From positions 434,001-498,000 of the forward strand of contig NZ_CP035280.1 in NCBI RefSeq assembly GCF_004103695.1: DNA of 64,000 nt. Reading direction: 5' to 3'. Within the stretch, counting starts at the first letter, position 1; each line of letters opens with the position of its first letter. Source of the DNA: Clostridium sp. JN-9. Its GTDB lineage: Bacteria > Bacillota > Clostridia > Clostridiales > Clostridiaceae. Below the pieces are notes generated by a model that saw nothing but the letters and a program-made list of their open reading frames with translations, made no database searches and was not told where the DNA came from. Positions 9,395 through 17,428 of the stretch are shown piece after piece. A program made the translations under genes and the position numbers.

Positions 9395-10777
9395 ATGGAT
9401 ATTAATTTAAAAAATATAGATGAATTTAGTATAAATGATTATCTTGGGAATGACTTACATTGCCAATGCGGAAAAGTGCATAAAGTTGAATTGAAAAAAG
9501 TTTTAATAGAAAAAGACGCAATAAAAAAGCTTCCAGATTTATTGAAGGAATTTGGTTATAAAAAAGCATTGATAGTGGAAGATACACATACATTTAAAGC
9601 TGCGGGATGTTTAGTAGAGGAAATTCTGACTAAGGCAAAGTTTAGTTATAATAAATTAGAATTCACAGTTAATAATGAGGATTTAGTACCAAATGAAGAG
9701 GCAGTTGGCAAACTATTGATTAACATTGAAAAAGATACCCAGGTGCTCATTGCAATTGGTACCGGTACAATAAATGATTTATGTAAGTTTGTTAGTGTTA
9801 AAGCAGGAATCGATACCATCATTGTAGCTACAGCTCCATCTATGGACGGGTTTGCATCTACAGGAGCAGCTTTAATAGTAGAAAATCTTAAAACAACCTT
9901 TGATGCAGCATGTCCAAAAGCAATTATTGGGGATATAAATATACTAAAAAATGCGCCAATGAAAATGATATTGGCTGGGTTTGGAGATATAATCGGCAAA
10001 TATTCTGCCTTAAACGACTGGGAATTAAGTAAAGTTATTAATGGAGAATATTATTGTGATGTAGTTGAAAAAATGGTAAGCAATTCTGTTAAAAAATGTA
10101 TTGATAATACAGAGGGTATTAAAAAAAGAGAAGATGCTGCTATTAATAACTTAATGGAAGCCTTAGTACTAACAGGGATTGCAATGAGTTTTGCAGGTAA
10201 CTCAAGGCCAGCTTCAGGATCTGAACATCATATAGCACATTATTGGGAAATGATGTTTTTATTTGATGGTAAGAAAGCAATCCTTCATGGAGCTAAAGTA
10301 GGAATTGCTACAGTTTTAATTTCTAAAATACATGAAATTTTTGCAGAAGAAAATATTGACTTTGATGAGGCAATCAAAAATGCAAATTCCTTTGATGAAG
10401 TTAAATGGCAGAAGGAAGTTAATAAATTTTATAAGAAAGCTGCACATGAAATTATAGATGTTAACAATAAAGAGAAAAGAAATTCAATTGATGAAAGGCT
10501 GAAGAGAATAAATACTATAAAGAATAATATAAATAAGATAAAGGAAATAATTTCAGATGTACCGTCTACGAAAGAAATAAAATTAATACTAAAAAAAGCT
10601 GGTGCACCGACAAATCCAAGAGAAATAGGAATCGATAAAGAAACAGTTGAAAATACAATTCTCATGGCAAAAGAAGTTAGAACAAGATATACAATTCTGC
10701 AATTTTTATGGGATTTAGGTTTGCTTGAAAAGTTTTCACATGAAATTGGTAATTATGTAGAGAAGGATGATATATAA
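9395..10777 (+). CDS. Glycerol-1-phosphate dehydrogenase-like (AraM/EgsA family) metal-dependent dehydrogenase
   Basis: Member of the iron-containing-alcohol-dehydrogenase-like superfamily that includes AraM/EgsA sn-glycerol-1-phosphate dehydrogenase. Visible features are the nucleotide-binding GTGTINDLCK near residue 124, ATAPSMDGFAS near 146, and metal-binding positions in GFGDIIGKY, SGSEHHIAHYW and ILHGAKVG. At 460 residues it is longer than AraM; the extra part is a lysine-rich helical stretch near 330-390. It sits between the PTS operon and a HAD phosphatase that starts at its stop codon, recalling the AraL-AraM pairing of Bacillus. It is inferred to oxidise or reduce the phosphorylated product of the PTS; the substrate is unknown. 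Confidence 0.85.
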   Translation: MDINLKNIDEFSINDYLGNDLHCQCGKVHKVELKKVLIEKDAIKKLPDLLKEFGYKKALIVEDTHTFKAAGCLVEEILTKAKFSYNKLEFTVNNEDLVPNEEAVGKLLINIEKDTQVLIAIGTGTINDLCKFVSVKAGIDTIIVATAPSMDGFASTGAALIVENLKTTFDAACPKAIIGDINILKNAPMKMILAGFGDIIGKYSALNDWELSKVINGEYYCDVVEKMVSNSVKKCIDNTEGIKKREDAAINNLMEALVLTGIAMSFAGNSRPASGSEHHIAHYWEMMFLFDGKKAILHGAKVGIATVLISKIHEIFAEENIDFDEAIKNANSFDEVKWQKEVNKFYKKAAHEIIDVNNKEKRNSIDERLKRINTIKNNINKIKEIISDVPSTKEIKLILKKAGAPTNPREIGIDKETVENTILMAKEVRTRYTILQFLWDLGLLEKFSHEIGNYVEKDDI

Positions 10778-11613
10778 TGAATAATTTAGCAAATAAATTA
10801 AATTATATAGAAGATGCAAGAAGTATTTTGAAAAATGTAAAGTGCTTTATATTGGATTTAGATGGTACCTTTTATTTAAGTGATAGAATTTTCGATGGGT
10901 CTATTGATTTTTTAAAAACCTTAGAGGCTAATAATATAGAATTTAGGTTTTTTACCAATAATTCATCAAAAAATACTCAATTCTATATAAATAAGATAAA
11001 GAACATGGGATATGATTTAGATGAAAATATGATGCTAATTTCTAATCAGGTTATAATTAGTTATATAAAAGATAAAATGCCAAGCAAGAGGATTTTTATT
11101 TTAGGAAATGAGTATTTAAAAAAGGACTTTAAAGAAGCTGATTTAAATCTGGTTGAAGATAATGCTGAGGTAGTAGTTGTTGGCTTTGATACATCACTAA
11201 AATATGATAATTTATCCAAGGCTTGCAGATTTATTAGAAATGGAGCAATCTTTTTAGGAGTAAATCCTGATTTTAACTGTCCTACTGTTGACGGATTTAT
11301 CCCCGATTGTGGATCAATATGTTCATTGATTACAGCTTCAACGGGAGTTAAGCCTGAATTCTTTGGTAAACCTTCAAAATACACTTTAGATTATGTGCTT
11401 AAAAATACTGGATATAAGGATAATGAAATTGCTTTTGTAGGAGATAGACTATATACAGATATAGCAATTGGAAAAGATAATAATTCAATTACTATTCTAG
11501 TATTATCTGGAGAAGCAAAAGTAAAGGACTTAGAAAAATCAGAGATACAACCAACTCTGGTATTTAATAACTTAAAAGAGGTTGGAGAAATACTAAAAAG
11601 TGGGAAACTCTAA
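10777..11613 (+). CDS. HAD-superfamily (NagD/AraL-type, class IIA) sugar phosphatase
   Basis: Cytoplasmic phosphatase of the NagD/p-nitrophenylphosphatase group. Motif I is FILDLDGTFYLSD, motif II FRFFTNNSS, motif III FFGKPSKYT and motif IV AFVGDRLYTDI, all in the expected order over 278 residues. The ATG overlaps the dehydrogenase stop by one base, so the two are translationally coupled. The pair AraL-like phosphatase plus AraM-like dehydrogenase next to a PTS suggests a catabolic route that handles a phosphorylated polyol or glycerol derivative and detoxifies or recycles the phosphate ester; this role is inference. Confidence 0.9.
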   Translation: MNNLANKLNYIEDARSILKNVKCFILDLDGTFYLSDRIFDGSIDFLKTLEANNIEFRFFTNNSSKNTQFYINKIKNMGYDLDENMMLISNQVIISYIKDKMPSKRIFILGNEYLKKDFKEADLNLVEDNAEVVVVGFDTSLKYDNLSKACRFIRNGAIFLGVNPDFNCPTVDGFIPDCGSICSLITASTGVKPEFFGKPSKYTLDYVLKNTGYKDNEIAFVGDRLYTDIAIGKDNNSITILVLSGEAKVKDLEKSEIQPTLVFNNLKEVGEILKSGKL

Positions 11614-11640
11614 TCAAAAAATATATTGTATTTTTTGATT
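11612..11640 (+). terminator. AT-rich hairpin after HAD gene
   Basis: AATCAAAAAATA pairs with TATTTTTTGATT, directly at the stop codon. The stem is AT-only apart from one pair, so it is a weak terminator; the T-run also supplies the -35 side of the next promoter candidate. Confidence 0.5.
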
Positions 11641-11737
11641 GATTTAATGTATAATATAAAAATATATGGCTAAAATTATTAAAAGAATGCCTATGGCAAC
11701 TGATCTACTTTGCACCTATTATGGTGCTATTTTTTTA
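11626..11737 (+). ncRNA. Candidate small RNA with own promoter and terminator
   Basis: A promoter-like TTGTAT (11626-11631), 18 bases, TATAAT (11650-11655) would start transcription near 11662. About 50 bases later GCACC (11712-11716) pairs with GGTGC (11723-11727), followed by a run of seven T. No open reading frame with a ribosome binding site lies between. The simplest reading is a short RNA of about 70-75 bases. It could also be a decayed leader whose gene has been lost. Confidence 0.35.
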
Positions 11738-11753
11738 TCAAAAGTTTGTATAA

Positions 11754-11792
11754 AAATATTGTTATATAAGAAAAATATATATAACAATATTT
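11754..11792 (+). promoter_or_regulatory. Perfect 15-base inverted repeat upstream of DUF1540 gene
   Basis: AAATATTGTTATATA (11754-11768) and TATATAACAATATTT (11778-11792) are exact reverse complements separated by nine bases, ending just before the AAAGGGG ribosome binding site. This is either an operator or a 5' hairpin controlling translation of the next gene. Confidence 0.6.
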
Positions 11793-11808
11793 GAAAGGGG
11801 ATATGCTC

Positions 11809-12168
11809 ATGGATGTAAGATTAACCTGCAATGCAGATAATTGTGTAAATAATGTTAATGGGTTATGTTCTGCTAATACAATAAAAGTAAAAGGTATGGA
11901 TTCTCACAGCAGCAGCGGTACTGAATGTGAAACCTTCGCTGTCAGGGGAGTGAAAAATGCCTTATCAAATCTGACAAACATGAATATTCCAGGAGAAATA
12001 AGACAGCTGTTTACAAATAACACTATAGAAATGAGTCCCTATGTTAAATGTGATGCAGATAACTGTGTTCATAATTCCGCTGGTAAATGCATTGCTGCTA
12101 ACATACAAATAACAGGACCAAAAGCAAATGTAAGTGCAGATACTAAATGTGAAACATTTATCGAATAA
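11809..12168 (+). CDS. DUF1540 protein, two cysteine-rich repeats
   Basis: Small cysteine-rich protein of about 119 residues with two copies of the DUF1540 unit: CNADNCVNNVNGLCSANTIK near the N-terminus and CDADNCVHNSAGKCIAANIQ near residue 80, each closing with a CETF motif. The cysteine spacing suggests metal or disulfide binding; the family is common in spore-forming Firmicutes but its function is not established. The start at 11809 is chosen because AAAGGGG lies 8 bases upstream; an ATG at 11803 is too close. A terminator follows. Confidence 0.85.
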   Translation: MDVRLTCNADNCVNNVNGLCSANTIKVKGMDSHSSSGTECETFAVRGVKNALSNLTNMNIPGEIRQLFTNNTIEMSPYVKCDADNCVHNSAGKCIAANIQITGPKANVSADTKCETFIE

Positions 12169-12177
12169 TAGTTATTC

Positions 12178-12210
12178 AAAAGCCTCTCTTTAAACAGGGA
12201 AGGCTTTTTA
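12178..12210 (+). terminator. Terminator after DUF1540 gene
   Basis: AAAAGCCT (12178-12185) pairs with AGGCTTTT (12201-12208) and the second arm runs into a T-rich stretch. Confidence 0.75.
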
Positions 12211-12294
12211 TTAATTACAGTAAATAATAAGTGAGTTTTTATCTCTTATAATATATAATAGAAATTGTTTATTAATTTATTGAAGGTGAATGTG

Positions 12295-13713
12295 ATGAAA
12301 CAAATTCCAGTAGAAAAAAATAAAGAATATATTTTAAATATAGATGGTTTTGGATATGAAGGTGAAGGTGTAGGCAAATTGGAGAACTATGCCATATTTG
12401 TCCCAGGAGCTTTATTAGGTGAAAAGGTGAAAGTGAAAATATTAAAAGTAAATAAGAATTATGCTTTTGGAAAACTAATGGCTGTAGTTGAGAAAAGTAA
12501 ACACAGAGTAAAAGCTGTTTGTCCTATTTATGAAAAGTGCGGAGGATGTCAGCTTCAGCATTTATCTTATGATGCACAGCTGAAATTTAAAAAGAATAGA
12601 GTTCATGACTGTCTTGAAAGAATCGGCGGCATCACAGTGATTTCAAAGAGCGACGAAGCTAAGAATAACAATGGGAACCAGGCTTTACTAAGGGATACCT
12701 TGGGCATGAAAGATCCCTATAGATACAGAAATAAGGTTCAGCTTCCTATAGGAACAGTAAAAGGTGAAGCGGTTATTGGATTTTACTCCCCAAGAAGCCA
12801 CAATATAATAGATACAGATAATTGCTTTATACAGGAGGAAACAGGGGATTTATTAATTAAGCTGACCAAAAGATGGATAAAGGATTATAATATTTCTACA
12901 TATGATGAGAAAACAGGTGAAGGCTCGCTTAGGCACATAATGATGAGAAAGGCTTTTAAAACCAATCAGGTTATGGTGGTAATAGTAACCAGTACCAATG
13001 AACTTCCTCATAAAAAAGAATTCATAGAAATTATAAAAGAAAATATCCCAGGCATAACAAGCATAATTCATAACATCAATAGTGAAAAAACCAATGTAAT
13101 TTTAAGCACCAAATGTATTACCCTATGGGGATCAGATACAATCTCTGATTACATAGGAAAATATAAATTTAATATATCGGCTTTATCCTTTTTTCAGGTT
13201 AATCCAGTACAAACTGAAGCACTGTATAATAAGGCATTGGAATTTGCAGATTTAAAAGGTAATGAGGTAGTGTTTGATGCATACTGCGGCACAGGCACTA
13301 TTTCATTATTCATAAGTGAAAAGGCAAAAAGGGTATATGGAGTAGAAATAATACCACAGGCTATAGAAAATGCAAAAATTAATGCAAAAGAAAATAATAT
13401 TCATAATGCAGAGTTCATTGTAGGAAAATCAGAAAAAGTCATACCCGATTTAATTAAAGAGGGAATAAAGGCTGATGTAGTTGTGGTAGATCCTCCAAGA
13501 AAGGGCTGTGAAAGGATTCTTCTTGAGGAAATATCAAAAATGTGCCCAGACAAGATTGTTTATGTTTCCTGTGACCCTGGAACTTTGGCAAGAGATCTGG
13601 CAATACTTAATGATTCAGGCTATAAAACTGTAGAAGTACAGCCAGTGGACATGTTCCCAATGACTTCACATATAGAAACAGTTGTGAAGATAGAACGTAG
13701 ATGTAGGCAATAA
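12295..13713 (+). CDS. rlmD: 23S rRNA (uracil-C5)-methyltransferase, RlmD/RumA family
   Basis: SAM-dependent enzyme that methylates a uracil of 23S rRNA. An N-terminal TRAM domain (residues about 5-65) is followed by the iron-sulfur cysteine cluster [14 protein letters not shown] near 81-94, then the methyltransferase core with [14 protein letters not shown] near 335, DPPRKGC near 405 and the catalytic [11 protein letters not shown] near 430. The length of 472 residues fits the family. The ATG at 12295 follows GAAGGTGA; the upstream extension to 12265 lacks a ribosome binding site. Which of the several RlmC/RlmD-type uracils it modifies cannot be told from sequence. Confidence 0.92.
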   Translation: MKQIPVEKNKEYILNIDGFGYEGEGVGKLENYAIFVPGALLGEKVKVKILKVNKNYAFGKLMAVVEKSKHRVKAVCPIYEKCGGCQLQHLSYDAQLKFKKNRVHDCLERIGGITVISKSDEAKNNNGNQALLRDTLGMKDPYRYRNKVQLPIGTVKGEAVIGFYSPRSHNIIDTDNCFIQEETGDLLIKLTKRWIKDYNISTYDEKTGEGSLRHIMMRKAFKTNQVMVVIVTSTNELPHKKEFIEIIKENIPGITSIIHNINSEKTNVILSTKCITLWGSDTISDYIGKYKFNISALSFFQVNPVQTEALYNKALEFADLKGNEVVFDAYCGTGTISLFISEKAKRVYGVEIIPQAIENAKINAKENNIHNAEFIVGKSEKVIPDLIKEGIKADVVVVDPPRKGCERILLEEISKMCPDKIVYVSCDPGTLARDLAILNDSGYKTVEVQPVDMFPMTSHIETVVKIERRCRQ

Positions 13714-13755
13714 TTAAACCCATAAGCGATGGAAATAAGAAAGGAAGATTACATT

Positions 13756-14109
13756 ATGGATTTCTCAAATATGTTTGATGATTTGTATTATAGGAAGATA
13801 AAAGAAGAAAACATCCAGGAGCAGATGAAGAAAGTAATTAAGTTGGTTAATATTAACTTTAAAGATATAATTGAAAGCTCTTTTAAGAGGGGATTCGAGG
13901 AAGGGGAAAGGTATGGCAGAAATGATGAAAATCTTACTGTCAGAGGAAAGATTACAGGTAAATTATTTAGTAATACCACTATGATAGATGAAGAGATATT
14001 TGAAATCATAGGATTAGGACAAGAAAAGTGGAAAGAATATATACCATATCTTAGAAACAAGTATGAAGAAGGTGTAAAAGAGGGAAAATTAAGAGGAACG
14101 GAAGATTAA
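13756..14109 (+). CDS. Small hypothetical protein
   Basis: I do not recognise this 117-residue protein. It is hydrophilic and probably helical, with charged segments such as KEENIQEQMKKVIK and a repeated acidic-glycine pattern GFEEGERYG and YEEGVKEGKLRG at the C-terminus, the latter seen at the ends of some transposase/nuclease-like (Rpn) proteins. No membrane segment or signal peptide is seen. The start at 13756 follows AAAGGAAG; an in-frame ATG at 13729 lacks one. It lies 42 bases after the rRNA methyltransferase and is followed by a terminator hairpin, so it may be the last gene of that transcript. Confidence 0.6.
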   Translation: MDFSNMFDDLYYRKIKEENIQEQMKKVIKLVNINFKDIIESSFKRGFEEGERYGRNDENLTVRGKITGKLFSNTTMIDEEIFEIIGLGQEKWKEYIPYLRNKYEEGVKEGKLRGTED

Positions 14110-14166
14110 GTTATTCAAAGGAGCAAGAAAATTTATATAATATGTCTGTTTTAATTAAAAAAAGTG

Positions 14167-14208
14167 CCCTTGATATGCGTTTGTGGGAACATATCGAGGG
14201 TATATTTT
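14167..14208 (+). terminator. Terminator hairpin, member 1 of a repeated RNA hairpin
   Basis: CCCTTGATATG (14167-14177) pairs with CATATCGAGGG (14190-14200), followed by TATATTTTTG. A second copy of the whole element, with paired base changes, is at 51105-51145. The 160 bases after it lead to the ABC relic; no gene is seen there. Confidence 0.75.
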
Positions 14209-14366
14209 TGTATAAAATGTAACAGCATTGAACTGCTTGCTTTTAAAAAAACCGTATGGCTGTAGACTATTCTATTTTTTCGGGCGAAAAATAATTTAGA
14301 TCTCTTTAAGGATTCTTTAAACTTCTTCTTTATAGTAAGTATCAAACAAAAGAAAGGAAGATGTTT

Positions 14367-14842
14367 ATGAATTCGTATATTTTGCAAACAAAAGACTTAT
14401 GTAAAGACTTTAAAAAACAACGCGCAGTAAACAACATATCGCTGTCTATAATGGAAAATTCCGTTTATGGTTTACTGGGGCCAAACGGTGCAGGAAAATC
14501 CACTACCTTAAAGATGATTACTGGGATGCTCCATCCCACTTCGGGAAAAATAATATTTGAGGGACACCCATAGAGCCGGAACGACCTTACAGATATAGGT
14601 GCTCTGATTGAAGCTCCCCCGCTTTATGAAAACCTCACCGCAAGAGAAAATCTGAAGGTACGCACACTTCTTTTGGGGTTACCAGATCACCGAATCGATG
14701 AGGTCCTAAAAATTGTTGATTTGACGAATACAGGAAAAAAATGTGCTGGACAGTTTTCTATGGGAATGAAGCAGCGTCTTGGCATTGCAATTGCATTACT
14801 GAACCATCCGAAGCTGCTTATCCTGGATGAACCCACCACTTA
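14367..14842 (+). pseudogene. Broken ABC transporter ATPase (lantibiotic-immunity type)
   Basis: N-terminal two thirds of an ATPase of the BcrA/LanF group: Walker A GPNGAGKSTT near residue 40, the signature-like FSMGMKQRLGIA and Walker B LLILDEPT. An in-frame TAG at 14571-14573 interrupts it after GKIIFEGHP, and the reading continues in the same region from about 14590. After LDEPTT the sequence jumps without homology into a permease fragment, so the C-terminal third is deleted. A ribosome binding site AAAGGAAG precedes the ATG. It once exported a peptide antibiotic, judging by its family; it cannot work now. Confidence 0.85.
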
Positions 14843-15228
14843 TAGTGCTGCTTGCAGGTATTTCCGGCATGTACCTTGTACAAAACGGCTATAATTGGTG
14901 GTATACCATTATCCTGCCGGGTTTTATTACCCTTGCCACAGCGCTGGTTAATCAGATAGAAGAAAGAAAGCTGCATTATCGGACAGTTTTTGCACTTTCG
15001 GTTCCGCTTCAAAAAATCTGGATTTCCAAAGTTTTTCTGCTTACTGTGTATGTTTTGGCTGCCTATATTCTTCACCTTGCAGGGATGATTTTAGGGAAGT
15101 TTTTGATTAACCCTGCAGCCACCATCTCCATCATGCAAATGGTAACGGCAACGCTGATTTTAATTGTTGTCTCGCTCTGGCAGATTCTATTTTGCCTGTT
15201 TCTTTCAAAGAAATTTGGCCTAATGGCG
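14843..15228 (+). pseudogene. Internal fragment of a lantibiotic-immunity ABC permease
   Basis: About 130 codons of a membrane protein (GISGMYLVQNGYNWWYT, then several hydrophobic segments with VALIN/ATALVNQIEERKLHYRTVF between them) resembling MutE/EpiE-type permeases. It begins directly at the deletion junction inside the ATPase Walker B region and ends at a second junction where response-regulator sequence begins. No proper start or stop belongs to it. It forms part of the same decayed transporter locus. Confidence 0.75.
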
Positions 15229-15570
15229 GCGGCCATCTTATAACCACTGCTGAATCACCTGAAAAGGTGGAGCTAAGCAGCCTGAACCGGTTTAACTTAC
15301 TACTTTTGGATGTTATGATGCCGGATATTGATGGCTTTACCTATTGCCAAAGGGTGAGAAATCTGGTAGATTGTCCAATTCTGTTTCTGACTGCTAAAAC
15401 GCTGGAAGCTGATGTGATGTATGCCCTAGGTGTGGGTGCCGATGATTACATAAAAAAGCCATTTGGCATCGGAGAATTGCGGGCAAGGGTAAATGCACAT
15501 CTGCGCAGGGAAACTCGTGAAAAGCGGAATGTATTAGCTGTATCAGGCTTGGAATTTAATCTTATGGCAA
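15229..15570 (+). pseudogene. Response regulator fragment (OmpR type), both ends missing
   Basis: The reading frame contains GHLITTAESPEKVELSSLN, the phosphoacceptor LLLLDVMMPDIDG, FLTAKT and DDYIKKPFGIGELRARV, i.e. most of the receiver domain and the linker. The first 25 or so residues are lost at the junction with the permease fragment, and the DNA-binding domain is lost at a junction with the kinase gene near 15570. The missing N-terminus and C-terminal tail are preserved in a second relic at 43086-43340, to which this copy is nearly identical in the shared part. Confidence 0.85.
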
Positions 15571-16545
15571 AAGAAATAAAAATATCAAACTTAGAACATT
15601 TTTTATTCAGTATTTAATGGCTTTTTTATGGGCTTTATGTTAATTGTATTAATTGGCCTGGGACTGTTTTTTACTTCACTAAAAACAGGCTCCCTTATTT
15701 CTGTTAGAGATGTGGAAGCAAATATTGAAAGTAAAAAAACTAAGATTGCGTCTGCAAAAACCGTGAGTTTGGATCTAATTCCTGAAACCTGCGAATATGC
15801 CGTTGTAAGCACAAATGGGGAATTTTTGTCAGGGAGTATGACCAAGTCTGAAACTGATGCTGCATGGAACGTAATTCAAAGCGGAAGAAGAACCTCAGGA
15901 ATATCGCTTAAGATAGGCTTAAGTGCGAAGTGTTATTTCCTCATTGAACGGCAAAATGAGATTTGCATTGTTGAATACTCAGCCTTGTCCCAGTTTTCCG
16001 CCTTAGCCCATTATATTTTGAAAAACGCTGATTAAATGGAACAGTATGTTCAGATGTTGATTGAACTATCCAAAGCGGAGGCCGGCTATTTACTACAGCG
16101 GGAAAACGTCAATACTAGAGTTTTTTAGATGAACTATATAGTCAAATTTGTGCGCTTGTTTCAATAAAACACTTAAAAACTGAGTTTGAAGAAAAGGATT
16201 TGTCTGAGATTATCAATCTGGACAGTTCCTTGATGCAAAGAGCAATTATGAATATTGTATCCAATGTGGTGGATTATTCCCCGGATGGTGGATTGATTCA
16301 GTTTTCTATATCATCAGAAAAGCATAAATTTCGATTTGCCGTTGTGGACAGCGGAAAGGGATTTTCTGCGGAAGATTTGAAAAATGCGGCGATGCAGTTT
16401 TATCAGGGTGATTCCAGCCGCAGTTCCAAATCACATTACGGCATGGGACTATTTATTGCCGATTCTATTGTAAGGCAGCATGGTGGTTCCCCTAGCATAG
16501 CGAATTCTCCTGCCAAAGGCAGTTGAATGGTAACTATTGAATTTT
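15566..16545 (+). pseudogene. Sensor histidine kinase remains, frameshifted and deleted
   Basis: Pieces of one kinase in order: N-terminal KNIKLRTFF and first membrane segment (about 15566-15690, broken by a frameshift at a six-T run near 15622), an extracytoplasmic region with RDVEANIESKK and EFLSGSMTKSE, a segment IELSKAEAG near 16050, stops at 16033 and about 16126, and an ATPase domain with NIVSNVVDYSPDGG, VVDSGKGFS and YGMGLFIADSIV. The histidine box is deleted. The same frameshift is found in the second relic at about 43400. The ATPase domain is followed by a premature end at 16526. Confidence 0.85.
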
Positions 16546-16767
16546 AAGTATTAATCTGGTTCATTTAATAAGGGGATTATTCTAATTGAGTATGATTCTT
16601 GTTTGAGATGGTAAAGATGCTTACTATACAATTTCATTTAGTAAATCGTTATTTAAACGAGCAAAAATACTGATGCTTTTACAGTTTTTTGGTGGCGAGA
16701 AGATAAGATTGCTGTCAGGTGAGGATTGTATTGATAAAATTATTTAATAACTTACGCCATTTCAAGT

Positions 16768-16805
16768 TTGACTTTTATGCTCACTTATATTAAAATAATG
16801 AGCAT
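16768..16805 (+). promoter_or_regulatory. Promoter and overlapping inverted repeat of the AbiE pair
   Basis: TTGACT (16768-16773), 17 bases, TAAAAT (16791-16796). Inverted arms ATGCTCA (16777-16783) and TGAGCAT (16799-16805) straddle the -10 box, so a bound antitoxin would block RNA polymerase. AbiEi antitoxins are known to repress their own promoter through inverted repeats. The stretch 16546-16767 before it shows only short unassignable coding-like fragments. Confidence 0.65.
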
Positions 16806-16834
16806 AATTGTTTACTCCTGAAAGAAGGTGTATT

Positions 16835-17428
16835 ATGACAAACGCTGAAATAATCATGAAAATGGTAAAAGAGAATAATGGAATCATAACAAGCGCAGAG
16901 ATAACGAAAGCCGGACTACCACGATTTAGTCTCAAGACTCTTGTTGATAGTGGAAAGCTAGAACGATCTGCAAGAGGTGTTTATATTTTACCAGAAATAT
17001 GGGATGATGAGATGTATAATTTGCAGGTACAGTTTAAACGTGGAATCTTTTCAGGTGAAACAGCTCTATTTTTAAATGATTTAACGGATAGGACACCCAA
17101 TAGATATCAAATGACATTTCCTATTGGTTATAATGTTACATCATTAAAAAATGAAAATATTAAAGCCGTAAGGACGAAAGAAGAGTTCTATAAACTTGGA
17201 GTCATTACTGTTTTAACTCCTGCAGGTAATCCGGTAAGAACATATAGTAGAGAGAAAACCTTGTGTGATATTTTAAGAGGAATAAGTAATACAGATATTC
17301 AAATTGTTTCAGAGGCCTTTAAACAATATGCCAAAAATGACAATAAGAAGATACCTCTTCTTTCTGAATATGCAAAAATAATGGGAGTGAATAAAAAACT
17401 TCGTTCTTATCTGGAGGTATTGATATGA
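16835..17428 (+). CDS. abiEi: AbiEi-type antitoxin / transcriptional regulator
   Basis: Type IV antitoxin of the AbiE abortive-infection system, predicted to neutralise the downstream nucleotidyltransferase indirectly and to repress its own promoter. The N-terminal winged-helix domain (residues 1-55; EIIMKMVKENNGIITSAEI, LVDSGKLERSARGVYIL) is followed by the AbiEi antitoxin domain with FSGETALFLNDLTDRTPNRY and YSREKTLCDILRG. It has 197 residues. The start follows AGAAGGTG. Its stop overlaps the toxin start by four bases (ATGA), so the pair is translationally coupled. It lies between two decayed signalling loci, typical of a mobile defence module. Confidence 0.9.
   Translation: MTNAEIIMKMVKENNGIITSAEITKAGLPRFSLKTLVDSGKLERSARGVYILPEIWDDEMYNLQVQFKRGIFSGETALFLNDLTDRTPNRYQMTFPIGYNVTSLKNENIKAVRTKEEFYKLGVITVLTPAGNPVRTYSREKTLCDILRGISNTDIQIVSEAFKQYAKNDNKKIPLLSEYAKIMGVNKKLRSYLEVLI

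Noticed and set aside
14151-14387. Minus-strand frame before the ABC relic
   Set aside because: It covers a terminator hairpin and promoter region, has no recognisable protein features and no ribosome binding site.
14827-15243. Intact small membrane protein
   Set aside because: The frame starts within the Walker B region of the ATPase relic and ends at a deletion junction, so it is an internal permease fragment.
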